Source: Lithospermum erythrorhizon
Taxonomy: Eukaryota; Streptophyta; Magnoliopsida; Boraginales; Boraginaceae
Reading direction: 5' to 3'
Length of the DNA: 64,000 bases
NCBI GenBank assembly: GCA_019722365.1
Contig: JADFUC010000786.1
Location: forward strand, 16,168 to 80,167
The translations under genes and the position numbers were made by a program. Of this stretch, positions 1-12,116 are shown one piece after another. The notes under the pieces are model-generated. The model did not search any database and had not been told where the DNA came from. It was given only the letters and a program-made list of their open reading frames with translations. The number at the start of each line of letters is the position of its first letter. The stretch's first letter is position 1.

Positions 1-242
1 GAAACCATCAATTCTTGAGACTAATTTTATCAAGTGTGTACATGTATCCTTTGTGTTGTTCTCGTTATATGATTTCATGCGATAGTATTAGTTGTTCTTT
101 CCGCTGACATGCATAGAGTGCGTGAACAATGAATGCATTTTGCCCGTGGTGGATTGGACCCCTCAATGACTTTAAAATGCTTCCAAGCAATTGAAGATTT
201 CTTCTGATCCTCATTAACTTCACCATCTTCAATTTTTATCAT
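1..242 (-). pseudogene. hAT transposase N-terminal fragment with BED zinc finger
   Basis: Read on the minus strand from an ATG at 242-240, an open frame runs to a TGA at 77-75. It contains the order typical of plant hAT transposase N-termini: an acidic stretch, then S-S-I-A-W-K-H-F, then A-K-C-I-H-C. This is the W...F and C-x2-C half of a BED-type zinc finger. The expected downstream H-x(3-5)-H half is interrupted by the stop, and the rest runs off the window edge. It is a decayed transposase copy, or the edge of one that continues outside. The family call rests on recalled motif order. Confidence 0.55.
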
Positions 243-974
243 TGTTTTCTCATTTGATTTTTCATTGTCTACTTTACTTCTTTTTCTTGAGCTTGAGGTT
301 ATCTAGTTAAAATAAAAAATAAGTATATAAGTTACATTAATCTTAAATTGGAAAAGTCAGCAAAATAATTGTAAATTAAATCCAAAAATTATATTTCTTG
401 AAACATAAAATAAGCAAAAAACAAAGTATTTTTTACTGACATATTCTGTGAAACATAAAATAAATAAATAAACCATTTTTCTTCCAAACATATTTAAGCT
501 ACAAAAATAAATATGCGGAGGTAGGAAAAGCATTGGAGTAATTGAATCATTGTCAAATACTCAAATAACATAAGAATAATTTATATCTAATTAATAACTA
601 ACCAAATCTTGTGGAGTAGATGCATCAATCTCCTTTTCATCCATGAGGTAAAGTTTTGATTATTGTTGGCTACGGTAGAAATGTAGAATTAGGTATAGAT
701 TTTTGTTTGATGAATGTTAGATTGTTAGTCTAGTTTATTACGGAGTAGGTATTAGTTTCTCTATTCAATTAGCATTTATTGATACATTAGTTTGGACCTT
801 ATTAATTTAGAATTTGATCTATTAGTTTGGACTTTGGAAACTTAGTTGGAGCTTTAGACTTTAAATTAGATATAAATATTTAAAATTAGTATAATAATTT
901 TTGTAAAAACTTAAAATTTAAATGAAAAAATTAAAAATATCATATATGTAAATATTTTAAACAAAATAATATAT
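243..974. other. AT-rich spacer, no gene seen
   Basis: AT-rich sequence with short A/T runs. I see no coding frame, splice pattern or repeat boundary that I can support. Confidence 0.6.
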
Positions 975-1170
975 AGTCGGTTCGGTTGGTCGGTTTCGAT
1001 TCGATTCATGCTAAAGCAGAAACCCGATAAATTTCTCGGTATGATTTTTCCATTTCACGGATTCGGTATCATTTTTTCCAATTTGGTAAAAAAATCGGTT
1101 CGATTCGATTGGTTTCGATTTTCAGCGAACCCGAAAATATCCCTAATATTATCTAAGCTTCAAAATTCAC
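975..1170. mobile_element. Fragment of hAT-like non-autonomous element
   Basis: The segment is built from repeated ggttcggt / ttcgattcgatt words near both ends (975-1010 and 1096-1125). It ends in gcgaacccgaaaatatcccta, a composition I know from subterminal regions of small plant hAT elements. No clean terminal inverted repeat or 8 bp target duplication could be fixed, so the limits are approximate. Confidence 0.35.
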
Positions 1171-1539
1171 ATGATGGTCAATGGATGAGTACTAATTTTA
1201 TTTGAAACAGGCAAGGGTCCTTATGTATTTACCTTGGGAAGAGGCTATAGCAACGGATGCTGCTCAAAGGTATAGTGATCAATTCAATAGCTCACTATGA
1301 TGATTGATGGCATACAATTTACTAAATAAAGTAAAAATTTCACATGGATATAATGATTTATTTCTACAATAGTTATAAGTATATATATATATACTACCAT
1401 TATAAATTCATGATGGCCTACATTTTTTATTTTCAATTTGTATAGCTATTTTCGATAGCAGTTATACTTACCCACATGTTTCATATTTTCATAGATAGAT
1501 AGCATATAATAAGCACTATCTAATACCATACAATCAAAA

Positions 1540-1970
1540 ATTTCTTGAATCTTTCAGGCGGACCGCTGACATAGTACAAAACTTCTTGAAAGAAATCAGG
1601 CAAGCTGCTAACATAGCCCAAAATTATTTCTCGAAACTTTCAGGCGAACTGCTGATATAGTCCAAAAACTTCTTGAAACTTCAGCGGATGCAGCATGGTC
1701 AAAATTTTTGAAAGGAATCAAGCAGACATTGACATAACCCAAAATTATTTCTTGAAACTTTCAGGCCGACTGATGACATAGTTCAAAACTTTTTGAAAGG
1801 AATCAGGCGGGCTGCTGACATAGCCCAAAATTCTTGAAACTTTCAGGCGGACTACTGACATAGTCCAAAACTTCTTGAAAGAAATCAGGCAGGCTGCTGA
1901 TATAGTCCAAAAACTTCTTGAAATATTTAGGCGGACCGCTGACATAGTCTAGAAAAGGCGGGCGCTACTT
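1540..1970. repeat. Minisatellite of about 40-43 bp units
   Basis: About ten imperfect tandem units share the core 'cttgaaactttcaggcgg', then actgctgacatagtccaaaa, with unit starts about every 40-43 bp. Units alternate between a 'cttgaaactttcagg' form and a 'cttgaaagaaatcagg' form, giving a higher-order period of about 85 bp. On the minus strand one frame stays open across several units and would give a repeating S-x-F-W-x-M-S-A-x-R-L peptide, but it has no gene context. The repeat breaks down after 1965. Confidence 0.8.
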
Positions 1971-4968
1971 GATCTAGAAAAGGCAATTTCTTAACACGAT
2001 CTGAACTTAAATAGTAATAGTGATAATGTTTGTACTCCCATTAATTGGCGCTTGCATGAATGCCTCGATGTAATGATTTGATCAATTTGTTAGACAATCA
2101 ACCTCACTCAAATCTAATTCGATCTCTTTATGAGAGTTAGGAGATTTAAAGGTTGACCAAATTGATGATTTATCTGTAATCTCTTACATATTATCAAAAA
2201 ATAATATATTAATGTAATATACTATTTTATCAAAAAAATAATTTATTAATGCTCAGTATATAAGCTTATTTTTTAACTTTTAGACCATTTATTCAATTTA
2301 TTGATAAATTTTAATTTTTGATACAATTAAGTTAAGCCAAAATAATTTTGATACATTTTTTAATTTGTCAATGATACCCGTCTTAGAATGAGTACGTTTA
2401 GTATTGTATATCGTTTTCACGTTGAAATTTGAATTATTATCTAGTATCGTTAATAAAAGCGTAGCAGTTCTTATCTCTCCATTCTTATTCAGTTATCTTC
2501 TAATCATTAAATTAGTCATATCAATATAGTATGAGTTAGAAGATATTACCGGTTGGTTCTTTTCTCAATCTCTTGAATATTTATATTGTTAATGTCAATT
2601 TTACTTATTCACTTTTTAGTTTATAATTATTCATTCATCTTTCAGTAAATAACATTTTAGATTTCATAACTATAATGATTAAACTGATATTCATAGCATT
2701 TTTTACTTTGAATTCTTTAGTTGAATTATGATTTAAATCTTTTATTACATAATACAACTTAAATTACAAAATATTTTATTAGATACTAGAACCCAAATTT
2801 CATACCCTATACAATCCTTTCTTATAATTTAAACTCCAAACGAATATTCATAAACCAAACCTTAGCAATCCTCAATTCTTTTTTGTTGCTTCTATTTTCC
2901 CCTCTTGTTGCTTTCTTTTTTTTATCAAGTATACCTTTTTCTAAGACATTTTTCAGAAAAAGAAATCTCTCTCTTAGGAACACAATCAGGGTGAAGCTGG
3001 AAGTTGCACTATTTTTCCTACTTTGTCTGCTTTATCAGCCTTCGTTGCTAAGAAACATGGAGTTGATGTGCTATTTTAGAACAACATATAATGTCCCGAT
3101 AATCTAGGTACACGAAGACATTAACTTTACCTTGTTTAAAGGGACTCAAATGTGTAGGGTTTTAGAATTTTTAAGAACTCAAGGTGCAGTTCTTGAAGCG
3201 GATTATAGAGCATATATTCATCCACCCTTAAATAATTTTGTTAATATTATTTATTATCTAAATAGATTATTTATATTTAGTTAATTGTATTAACATGTTA
3301 TGTTTTTTTCATTTTGTACAGAGATTTGTATTAAATATTGTTGATTACGCAAAGATTAATGTATCCCATCTTATGGAAAAGTTTCTATTTTTGAATTTAT
3401 AGAAACGAAACGTTAATGTAATTTCACAATAATATCACTCATAATTATTTTGAGATAAATATTGTAGAGTTGTGTAGATTATAATGTTGAGAATGTTAGA
3501 AATTTTTACTTTGTTTGAGATTGAGAAGATTAAAATTTGTTGTTTTGAGATTATGCCTTCTACTAAATAAGTGTCTATATATTATGACTCGAAAATTTTC
3601 AACGCACGAGATAATTTCAATTGTACATTAATCTATGTTCAAATTGAATTTTTTTATATATTTTCAAATAATTATGAAAATACTTTATTTCAAAGTTCAA
3701 AATTTCATTAAAGTTTATTTCAATCATTCTAAATTACATTATATTAATTTTAAAATATTTTCTTTTATTTGTAATTTTAATTAATGAGATTGAATATTTA
3801 TATTTGTTATATAATATTTATGTTTATAAATATGTCTTTGAAAATGCAATATAACTTATCTTAATTGTTTAAGATTTTACATTATTTCTTAAATGTTTCT
3901 ATAATATTTAAAGCGTTTGCTTTATTTTATAATTCGAGACTATGTTCGAAAGCAGTTTGAACCATGGGGTAAACACCACACACAATTTTTTGTGAAAAGC
4001 ATGGAAACCTCAACTGTTTGAGCTGCTATAGAGATGCTAAATGTCTCTGAAAACTAATAGTGTTCGAAACTACAACCTTATTAGTTGAACATATTATTTT
4101 ACCACTAAACTAACTTTTTTGGATCAACTCTATTTGAGTGCATTATTTATTTGTATGAATTAGTTTAAAAATAAAAAATAATACTCCATGTCTTGAAATA
4201 AAAGAATACACCACACTTGTGTAGTCTATAATACCAATAAGTTGATCAATTTGTTAGACATCAACCTCATTCAATGACAAAGATAAACTTAAGAAATGCT
4301 TTAAGTATTATGCTTAAGAACATAAGTCATAGTTAATTTAACCTAAATCAGAACAAGTACACATTTAAAAATTTCAGTCCCTATCAATATAAGAGTTTTC
4401 GTTTAATAGAAGTTGTTTCCATAACCTAAAGGAAAAAATCACACCACTAAAATTAACTATTAACAAACAACTTTCGGTTACGTTATAAGTATAAAATTTG
4501 CAAAATAAAAAATAAAAAGTTGTCAAATAAGTGGTTTCTTGAATTTCATGATTACTGTTGAGTTCCTTACAGTTTTGTTGAATTATTAGGTTTATTCATT
4601 GGGAATTTGATTATTTTTAGTAGATTATGGTGATCCAATAAAAAAATAGGATTTTTTCAAAAAGTATTTGATAGAGAAAGCTTGTATTAGTGATTCTGCA
4701 TGTTCTAAATTTTATTAGAGTGTAGAGAAGGCAATATTCTTATCAGTAATTTTTTAGTTGGATGCTGTGGTGAAATGATAAGTATTTGGCGTCGATTCTT
4801 TTTTTCTTGTCCATAATCATTGAATATTCCTACAATAATGATTGGATTTTTTGTGTATTAAGATGTCATTTTGAATGATCACGGTATTGTGAGTTTGAAA
4901 TTAGAAGACTTGCATACTGGAGATTAGTGTAGTTTGCTGGATTATGTCTTTTTTTGTATTGATGGTAG
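1971..4968. other. AT-rich intergenic region with scattered repeats
   Basis: Three kilobases without a supportable gene. A 30 bp phrase (ttgatcaatttgttagaca, followed by tcaacctca) occurs at about 2080-2112 and again at 4241-4271 in the same orientation, so an old duplication or repeat family is present. At 3111-3225 (+) a frame reads through an H-E-D-I-N-F-T-L-F-K-like stretch with coding-like composition. It follows the open frame at 2883-3107 but I do not recognise either. The remainder is AT-rich debris. Confidence 0.4.
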
Positions 4969-5075
4969 ATCGCTTTTGCTGCAAAAGAGGTTGATTTGGT
5001 GGAATGGAAAGGGGATATACTGGCGGTAGGTGTTACAGAGAAAGACATGACCAAGGATGTGAGCTTCAATTTTGA
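4969..5075 (+). pseudogene. Exon fragment of plastid leucine aminopeptidase (M17)
   Basis: The plus frame starting ATC at 4969 reads F-A-A-K-E-V-D-L-V-E-W-K-G-D-I-L, then A-V-G-V-T-E-K-D-M-T-K-D. This is the characteristic N-terminal stretch just after the transit peptide of plant chloroplast leucine aminopeptidase, a hexameric metallo-exopeptidase of the M17 family. Homology stops soon after, and a TAA follows at about 5080. Upstream, a T-rich tract ending in ggtag directly before the homology looks like an intron 3' end, suggesting a genomic fragment rather than a cDNA copy. No catalytic-domain exon is present nearby. It is a captured or left-over gene fragment with no likely function. Confidence 0.6.
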
Positions 5076-6800
5076 TTATTAAAGATAGTTAATTTGATTT
5101 GTGCCTAAACTTTCAAATGAGAAATGGAAGAAATTTGAGCACTTAAGGTGTGATGAAATGCTCAAATGAGGAGTTCCAGATCTTCAAAATCATATCTATT
5201 CAACAAGAAGTTGACAAGATCTTGAGAAGTCGTATCTCTTCAGCAAGGGATTCAGCAGATTCAATTCATATCTACTCGATATGAGAGTTATAAATGTTCT
5301 TAAATTGTAATCTATTGTAGTTCATTGAGGAGCATTTAAATTGGGATAAAACAACAATCTACGATACATAAAGAGATGTACCATTAAGTTAGTTTGTTCT
5401 TATTACTACAGAGGCTTGAGGAGTCAGAGGTGTTGTGAGGGCTTACTCGAGCTAAGAATCCCGAGGAGATTGCCGTAGTGTTGAGGCTAGTGCTCAAGCA
5501 ATAGGACAAGAGTGCTCGAGTAAAAATAACTGACAGTTTAATTAATTAAAAATTGAGTAATTGATAATTCGTGTAATATAATAAAAAATACAAGGATTAG
5601 GGAGCATAATTGTTATCGAAATAAGCGAATTTAAATTATAGGGTAAAAATTTAATTGGAAAAAAAGTTGATTCTGATTTTTACGTGCGGGTTTAAAAAGA
5701 ATTATGTTTGATGAAATTTAAGCGAGAGAACTTTTTATTAATGGATTTTTTTTTTTTTTTTATTTTATGAAACGTCGTCCCTACGCTATAAACAAAACAA
5801 AACAAAAAAGCCAACCACAGCTTGAAGAAAAAAACCTGCGCCTCTTTTTTCCCGTAGAAAGAATTCAAGATTTTTCTCTTTCTCCCCTTTGATCCTCGTC
5901 CTTTGCTCTAAAATTTCAAGAAAAAATATCTGCGTCTTAGCCTGCCGTCTTAAAAGTCGTTTAAAGGTATGAAAGTCTTCATCTTTGAGTTTTGGAGAAT
6001 TTCCAAAAATTTGAAAAATTAGGGTTTCGAATTTAATAACTTCAAATTGTTAAATTAAAGATCTTTGGCTCACAGATTGGTCATTGTTAATGGAAAATTG
6101 AATTTTGTTAATTTAACAATTTATTTAGAAATTTTATATAATTAGTAGATTGATTTTTATGTTAGATATGTTTAGATTTAAGATGTTTATGATTATAGAT
6201 ATAATAATAGAGTTTTTCCAGTAATATATTCATGAGAAAATAGTTATTTTTGGATTTTAATTAATTTTTATAATATAATTTTGGATTTTGGTAGAAAATA
6301 GAAATAAATTATAATTTTGACTTTTAAAATAAAACTCAGATTTTTATTGTGTTTATTACTAGATTACCAACCAACATATAATAATCTTGGAATTTTTTGG
6401 GAAATGTTTACTATTTTATTTATTTATTAACTAGAATGAAGATTTTAATAAAAAGGTAAAATTTTATGATTGTAATTTAGAAACTGAATTTTATATTTTT
6501 ATATGGGGTATGGTTGGACTATAAATCAAATATTAGAATTTTTGGAGTTCATTTGATATTTATTTTGAATTATTGATGAGTAAATGACTAGTTTTGGGAG
6601 TTAATTGAAATAAATCAGATTTTTATACATAAAAATATAAAACTGATTTTATTAAACTATTTAGTACATTTTGGACCTATGATAAAAATATTAGAATTTT
6701 GGGCTATTATGATATTCTTGATTTTATAAAGTATTGAGGATTCCCACTTTAAATAGTTAACTTCTGCGATAGTTCACGGAATAATTACTAGATACATTTT
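5076..6800. other. Intergenic region, no gene seen
   Basis: AT-rich except for 5745-5960, which has a long T run, an aaacaaaacaaaac run and a C/T-rich stretch resembling a transcribed leader or an LTR interior. No open frame longer than a few dozen codons follows. It may be the start of the LTR-like block at 6.8-8.6 kb. Confidence 0.4.
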
Positions 6801-8570
6801 AAAAAAGTAAAGACACCTAGGGTTGGTTAAATAGTGAGAAATATAATTAAGGTGTGACTCTAAAGTATTGATGGAAAATGTAATCTTATTATATTATTTT
6901 AGGAGTTGGACTTGTAGATATGGAGGGGTTGTTTTATTGTTGTGTTGGTAGCTTTGCGCCAGCAGGTACCTGCCGCAGTGGGGATTCATCTCCCTTTGTG
7001 TTGGTTCCTTACATTTGCATGTTATGCGGATTGTAGATGTAGCATATGTGTTCTTGCTTTATTTGTGGTAATAGCATCTTTGTAGTGATTGTTGTTGAAA
7101 TTATTTGTAGATGACATCGTGTTGGGCCGATATCTGCGTTGAGGATCACCAGTGATGACTCTAAAATATTTTTGATTATAATATAGCAAGACCGTGTAAA
7201 CATGACACAGTGATTTATTGTTGTGGAAGCGTCTTTGTGGTTAATTGTGACATGTGAAACTGTGTTGTTGAACTTTTGGTGGAGTCATGTGTGGTCTCAT
7301 GTAGTGGGTCTTGAATTGTGTGTTAGGGGTTGAGTCGAGTCGCATGTAGAGGGAACAGTCGATCCATTATGGACGATTGGGAGTGTGTACACACGGGCCA
7401 GTGGATACTTTATGTTATGGATGATTGAGATACTTTATATGTGTGACCTACGGGGTCGTTATAGCACATTTGTGGGCATATGTGACCCTTTTTGGGTTGA
7501 CCCATAGCATATGTCGTGCCATTGCATTTGTATGGGCATTGTTCACGATACATGTTGGGATGTTCGGATCGAGTGTTTCGTATTATTGCTTGTGTTGATT
7601 TTATGGACCTTGAATTAGGTGGGGCTCGTATGTAATATGAAAAGATATGAGATTTACTTTGCCGTATTGATGGCCCATTTTGGACTTCGTGTTACTTTCA
7701 AATCCTGTATTCAACATATTTAGATCTTAACGTTCTATTGTTACTGCTTTGTGAATATAAAGCATCACATACTAAATAGTGTAGCGTTGTGAAGCATTTG
7801 AAATATTTTTATTGACAAAGCTGCTAGTTTTATATATATATATATATATGTTCTGGGTGAGTTACACGCTTACGGACTTCGTTCGAGATTGTAATGGAGT
7901 CACCGCTCGGCCGATAAGTTTCCAGCGGCCGTCGACCCTGAAAACTTTCAGGTTGAGTAGTTGCTGTAGAGGCGGAGCTGTTGACCTTCTTGAGCTCGTT
8001 GTTATCCTTTAGGTGAGCAGGCGTGGTGGAATTTGAGGATCACCGACGGTCGTTTTATTCTGTCTTGCTCAGTTTGAGTCCTTGTTTACTCGGTTGTGGG
8101 TGATTTATATTATGGATGTATTATTGAACACTCCCTATTTTTTAATGTCACTCTTATGTGCTCGAATATGTGATGTTGGGTTAGGTACATACGATGATGT
8201 CCCACGTGCATATGGAACTATTTCTACTTTTCTTAAGCTGTTTTGAATCCAGTCTTTTATTTTATATCATCGTTGACGACTGAATCCGTTTCTACTAACG
8301 AGTCCCCAACCTCGAGGCGGCGGATTCACATCGAGGGTAGTGGAGTTGCGTCCAGGCGATAGGAGTGAAATCTGGGTGGATTCCTTGGGTTAGCAGTGGT
8401 GTACTAAGGTTGAAATCTTGGGTTCTTTGGGTTCTTAGCAAGGAGTTAAAAGTTGTAAGTTGGTTTGGGCTTCCTGACATTTGAAGAAGCACGTCTAGTG
8501 GATTCTGAAATCTAAGGTGGTAGAGGAGCCTTGGGTCGAGGATGTAGATTAGAACACAGGCCATTTTGTC
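6800..8570. mobile_element. Decayed LTR-like region (probable Gypsy LTR remnant)
   Basis: The base composition shifts to G/T-rich, with short phrases such as 'acacgggccagtggatact', repeated ggatgattg words and 'gtcgaccctgaaaactttcag'. These recall long LTRs of plant Gypsy elements. No second copy lies in the window, so a solo LTR is the simplest reading. Clear TG...CA ends, a primer-binding site and coding domains were not found. Limits are approximate. Confidence 0.3.
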
Positions 8571-8967
8571 GAGGTTGCATCTTAATCCTACTTATTGCTT
8601 TCTAGTCTATTTTGCTATATTGCTAGAATTGGTAGGATGAATTATATGCTAGTTTATGCGCTAATAGTGAATATGTCGGCATATATTTAAAATTTACTTT
8701 AGCCAGTATTGATAGGACAAGTTTAATCGAACTAAAATTGAATATCCTATGTTTGTCTTAATTGATATCCATGATTAGAGATGATTTGATCAATGAACTT
8801 AATTGTTATATTCTATGAGATCAAATCATAATTAAACTGCTATCAAGGAATGTCTTAAACTCACCTAGTATATTTATGTATTGAATTGAGATATGTTAAA
8901 TGGGTGCTAAGTTGATATAATATAAATGAGACTTAATCGTATTATGCATGAATGAACTTAATGTTAA

Positions 8968-9205
8968 TATTGATCATATAACTTAAAAGTATTTTATTAA
9001 GAGTATAACTAATTTTACTATTTTTAAGGAGAGAAAAAATCATAAACCAATGATGTTAAAGAATATTAGGAGACAAACCAATGATGTTAAAGAAGTTTAA
9101 AAGTTCAATGTAAAATATTGCATTGAAAAGTAAATGATAAAAGTAAAAGGAACAAGAAAAAATTTCTTCACGTGATCCAAGCTAAATAGGGGCCGGAGGG
9201 AGTAT
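8968..9205 (+). mobile_element. MITE copy A (TGATCATATAG family)
   Basis: This copy begins around ttgatcatataacttaaaag, contains ggagacaaaccaatgatgtt, and ends with gtgatccaagctaaataggg then ccggagggag. The same sequence occurs inverted at 10296-10542 and directly at 48901-49102. The end ccggagggag resembles the Stowaway-type terminus. The left terminus is degraded. Confidence 0.75.
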
Positions 9206-10095
9206 TAAATAGTGAATTAAATTTTTTAATTCTCTTTCATATATTGAATTCAATTCTAACTAATTGACTTTATAATTTATAGATAAATATATTTTTATTT
9301 AAGCAAAACTAACATATTTATATATATTATAATTAAAAAAAATTCTAAAATAAATATCGAATCTATTATAAATCCATACAAAATGATTATTAAATGCTTG
9401 GTTAAGTGCTCAAAATTAGAAATTTTTACGCGCCGTGATACTTATAATTTTTGATTTGAATAAAATTTAATGTCAATATTAGTAATTTGAAATATTATTA
9501 TTTGATCATTTTCACCAAATACTATATAAACAGTAATAAAAATATTTGAATTTAACATTTAATACATGAAAAATCAAATTTAAACCTTGACAATCTATTG
9601 AGGATAGAGGAGTATTAAATCTCATATCTTGTTACCTTTTATTTCAATTGTTGAAATATAATATAAAATATCACATAATTTAGATATATATTCTTTAATA
9701 GTAATTTTTTGAATTAGAAAAATTATTTTTCAATTTATAATTGAATAAGTATCACACAATAAAATTTAGTATAAGTAAACTAATTCATTGCATTAAAATG
9801 AAATTTACTTATTGTTATGATAAAATTAAAAAAAAAAATCTGAGCAATATTATCATATTTTATACATTGGTGAAATGAGTATTTTTTATATAATTAGAAA
9901 ATATTGATAATGAACATATTGGTAATTAACACATACATATGAAAGTGGTAAAACTATTGCGCGTTATAAGAGTAGATAACTCATTATGTTTGAATTGTTA
10001 TAGAATTTGTAAGGCGAAATTTAGGATTTATTAATTGAGGTTATCATAGGAGTCATTTTAAAATTTTATTGGAAGCGTATGTTTGAACCCGATAA
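9206..10095. other. AT-rich spacer between two inverted MITE copies
   Basis: Very AT-rich with poly(A) tracts. No gene or recognisable element seen. Confidence 0.55.
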
Positions 10096-10290
10096 AACAT
10101 ATTATAATAAAGGGTAATATAATAGTAATTAATAGTGTGAAAGGAAAGAAGCATTCCCTTTATAAGGATTAGGTGAAATCTGATTAGGCTCAAAGTATTA
10201 TAATAAGGGAGTAATATAGTAATTAATAGTATAAAAAGAAAGCTGGCAGCTTTTATAAGGATTAAGGTGAAAGTCTGATTAAAGACACTC
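10096..10290. repeat. Tandem duplication of about 97 bp
   Basis: Two adjacent copies (about 10096-10192 and 10193-10290) share tattataataa, gtaattaatagt and tttataaggattaggtga blocks with small substitutions and indels. It lies directly beside MITE copy B. Confidence 0.75.
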
Positions 10291-10295
10291 AAAAT

Positions 10296-10542
10296 TACCT
10301 ATTTAGTTGATCATGTAGAAAAGTTTTCCTAATCCTTTTTACTTTGATCATTTACTTTCAATGCAATATTTTACATTGAACTTTTAAAATTTAACATTAT
10401 TGATTTGTCTCCCTAATGATATTTTTAACATCATTGGTTTATAATTTTCTCTCTCCTTGAAAATAGTAAAATTAGTTATACTCTTAATAAAACACTTTTA
10501 AGCTATATGATCAAGTAAATAAAAGAAAATAGAGGAGAGTAT
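10296..10542 (-). mobile_element. MITE copy B, inverted relative to copy A
   Basis: Starts acctatttagttgatcatg and ends tatatgatcaagtaaataaa, then agaaaatagaggagag. The inner ends TGATCATGTAG and CTATATGATCA form a near-perfect inverted repeat, and the outer ends match those of copy C. The body is the reverse complement of copy A. Confidence 0.8.
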
Positions 10543-11587
10543 CGTTTATAAGCCTTAATGCTTATTAAATTTGTAAAAATTTCACCAAATGAAATCTATT
10601 CGGTGATAGGTTGACATATATACTCGTTTTAACAAGCGAGGATTGATTGGTTCGATAATAGCCTATAAATTACTAAAAAGAAAAAAATTGTTCTCATTTA
10701 CCCTTTAATTAGTATTGCTATCCTTTAAACACTGATCTATATATGTTCTATATATAAGGTTTGGATCTGTCCTGCCTCCTGTTTGGTACTAAAAGACACC
10801 ACCGTAAATAACTAAAACTAATGTTTCATGGTCTCCTATCATTTTGATGTATTTTCACCTAAGTAGTAAGATGGAATAAAGAGAAGTGTATTTACTAATA
10901 TAGAAACAAACAACAGTTATTCCATTGATTTCACGACATATTATAGACCTTATGTTTCAGAACATGTTCCTTGGGTCACCCAGGTTCAAGTTTTAACCTC
11001 TCCAAACAATTTATTCAAAATAAAGAACAAAGTTATTCACTCACTTACCATAGATATAAGAGTCATAATTGTCAACCATGCAGAAACCAAATACAAAGGT
11101 TGCATACATCAATATCTTATAACATATGATTTTGCAAAACATTATACACCATCCCATGTAAACCAACATAATTATATGTCATTATTTAGTTATTCTTACA
11201 TCTCAAATTTTTATCATCCTCATTTGAGGTATTGTGAGGGTGAAAGGTAGAAACATGCAAGGGAAAAGCATCAGAGAAAGCACCACACAAGCAAGAAAAT
11301 GAATACATGAATGAGAGATTACATACTCACAAAAGTGAATTTCATCAAGCCAGCAGAATTAACAAGTTACACACTGGAACCCCGGTAATCCTCCCGATCA
11401 GATCACAAAGAACTTAAAAGTTCATCAGATTTCAAATACGGAAAGACCCGATCCCACCCACAACCTACATTCCCAAACACAATCCATACCAATAAAGAAG
11501 ACCTAAATGCAGGTGCGCAACTTAATACTAAAGATGCATGCAGATATAACATCACCGATTCATCGGAAATCCTTCACTCGGTGATTT
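10543..11587. other. Spacer and 3' flank of the SAP gene
   Basis: No coding sequence found. The part nearest 11587 should hold the 3' UTR of the minus-strand SAP gene. I could not fix a polyadenylation signal. Confidence 0.5.
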
Positions 11588-12103
11588 TTATATTTTATCA
11601 AGCTTCTCAGCCTTTACAACAGGATTGGCTTTTGCAATCGCTTCGCGGCCAGCACTTTGATAATCAAATGGGCATTCGTGCTTGTCAGAATAACGATGAA
11701 GTCCACAAAAGAGATTCCCACACCTGCAATGAAAACCTGTTAAGCCTACACGTTTGCGACAAGTGGTGCACCTGATTGGTCCCTTGGCTTTCATCTCTGG
11801 ACTCTCCCCCAGTGTTGAATCAGTAGCTGCTGGTGCAGAAATAACTTTAACCTCTACTGGAACAGTTTGGATGTCAATAGCTTTTGCAGAAAGTACCTCT
11901 TTCTCATTGCTGCTTGAACTGCCATTAACAATATTCTCAAAAGATGAGGCTGCAAATTTGGCTTGTTCCTGCTTCAATATCATTTCCTTGTGGCACTTGG
12001 AGCACATATTCATAGTGGCCGCACTTCCAAAGAAGCCGCAGTTATTGATGCAAAGGATGGGGGCCTCAGAAGCTTGGTAGCCTGTTTCGTTGGGAGCCTC
12101 CAT
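11588..12103 (-). CDS. Stress-associated protein with A20 and AN1 zinc fingers
   Basis: A complete 171-residue protein in one exon. Residues 18-37 form an A20 finger (C18, C22, C34, C37; C-x3-C-x11-C-x2-C). Residues 112-144 form an AN1 finger with all eight ligands (C112, C115, C126, C128, C133, H136, H142, C144). The linker is Ser-rich and low-complexity, and the C-terminus is basic. Length and domain order match plant SAPs of the OsSAP8/AtSAP2 group. Known roles for the family are stress-induced expression, ubiquitin binding or E3-type activity through A20, and improved abiotic stress tolerance when highly expressed. The intronless CDS with a long intron just upstream of the ATG is usual for this family. 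The ATG is the first in frame, 13 bp after the proposed 3' splice site. All zinc ligands are intact, so it is probably functional. Confidence 0.95.
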   Translation of the reverse strand: MEAPNETGYQASEAPILCINNCGFFGSAATMNMCSKCHKEMILKQEQAKFAASSFENIVNGSSSSNEKEVLSAKAIDIQTVPVEVKVISAPAATDSTLGESPEMKAKGPIRCTTCRKRVGLTGFHCRCGNLFCGLHRYSDKHECPFDYQSAGREAIAKANPVVKAEKLDKI

Positions 12104-12116
12104 TTACAAGGGTGTC

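Noticed and set aside
1540..1970. Repeat array considered as CRISPR
   Set aside because: Units are contiguous and diverged with no unique spacers, and the genome is a plant's.
5745..5960. Possible gene leader and promoter
   Set aside because: Pyrimidine-rich and leader-like, but no open frame or splice pattern follows.
11754..12080. 108-codon plus-strand frame over the SAP gene
   Set aside because: It is the complement of a well-conserved zinc-finger gene with all ligands present, so it is a shadow.
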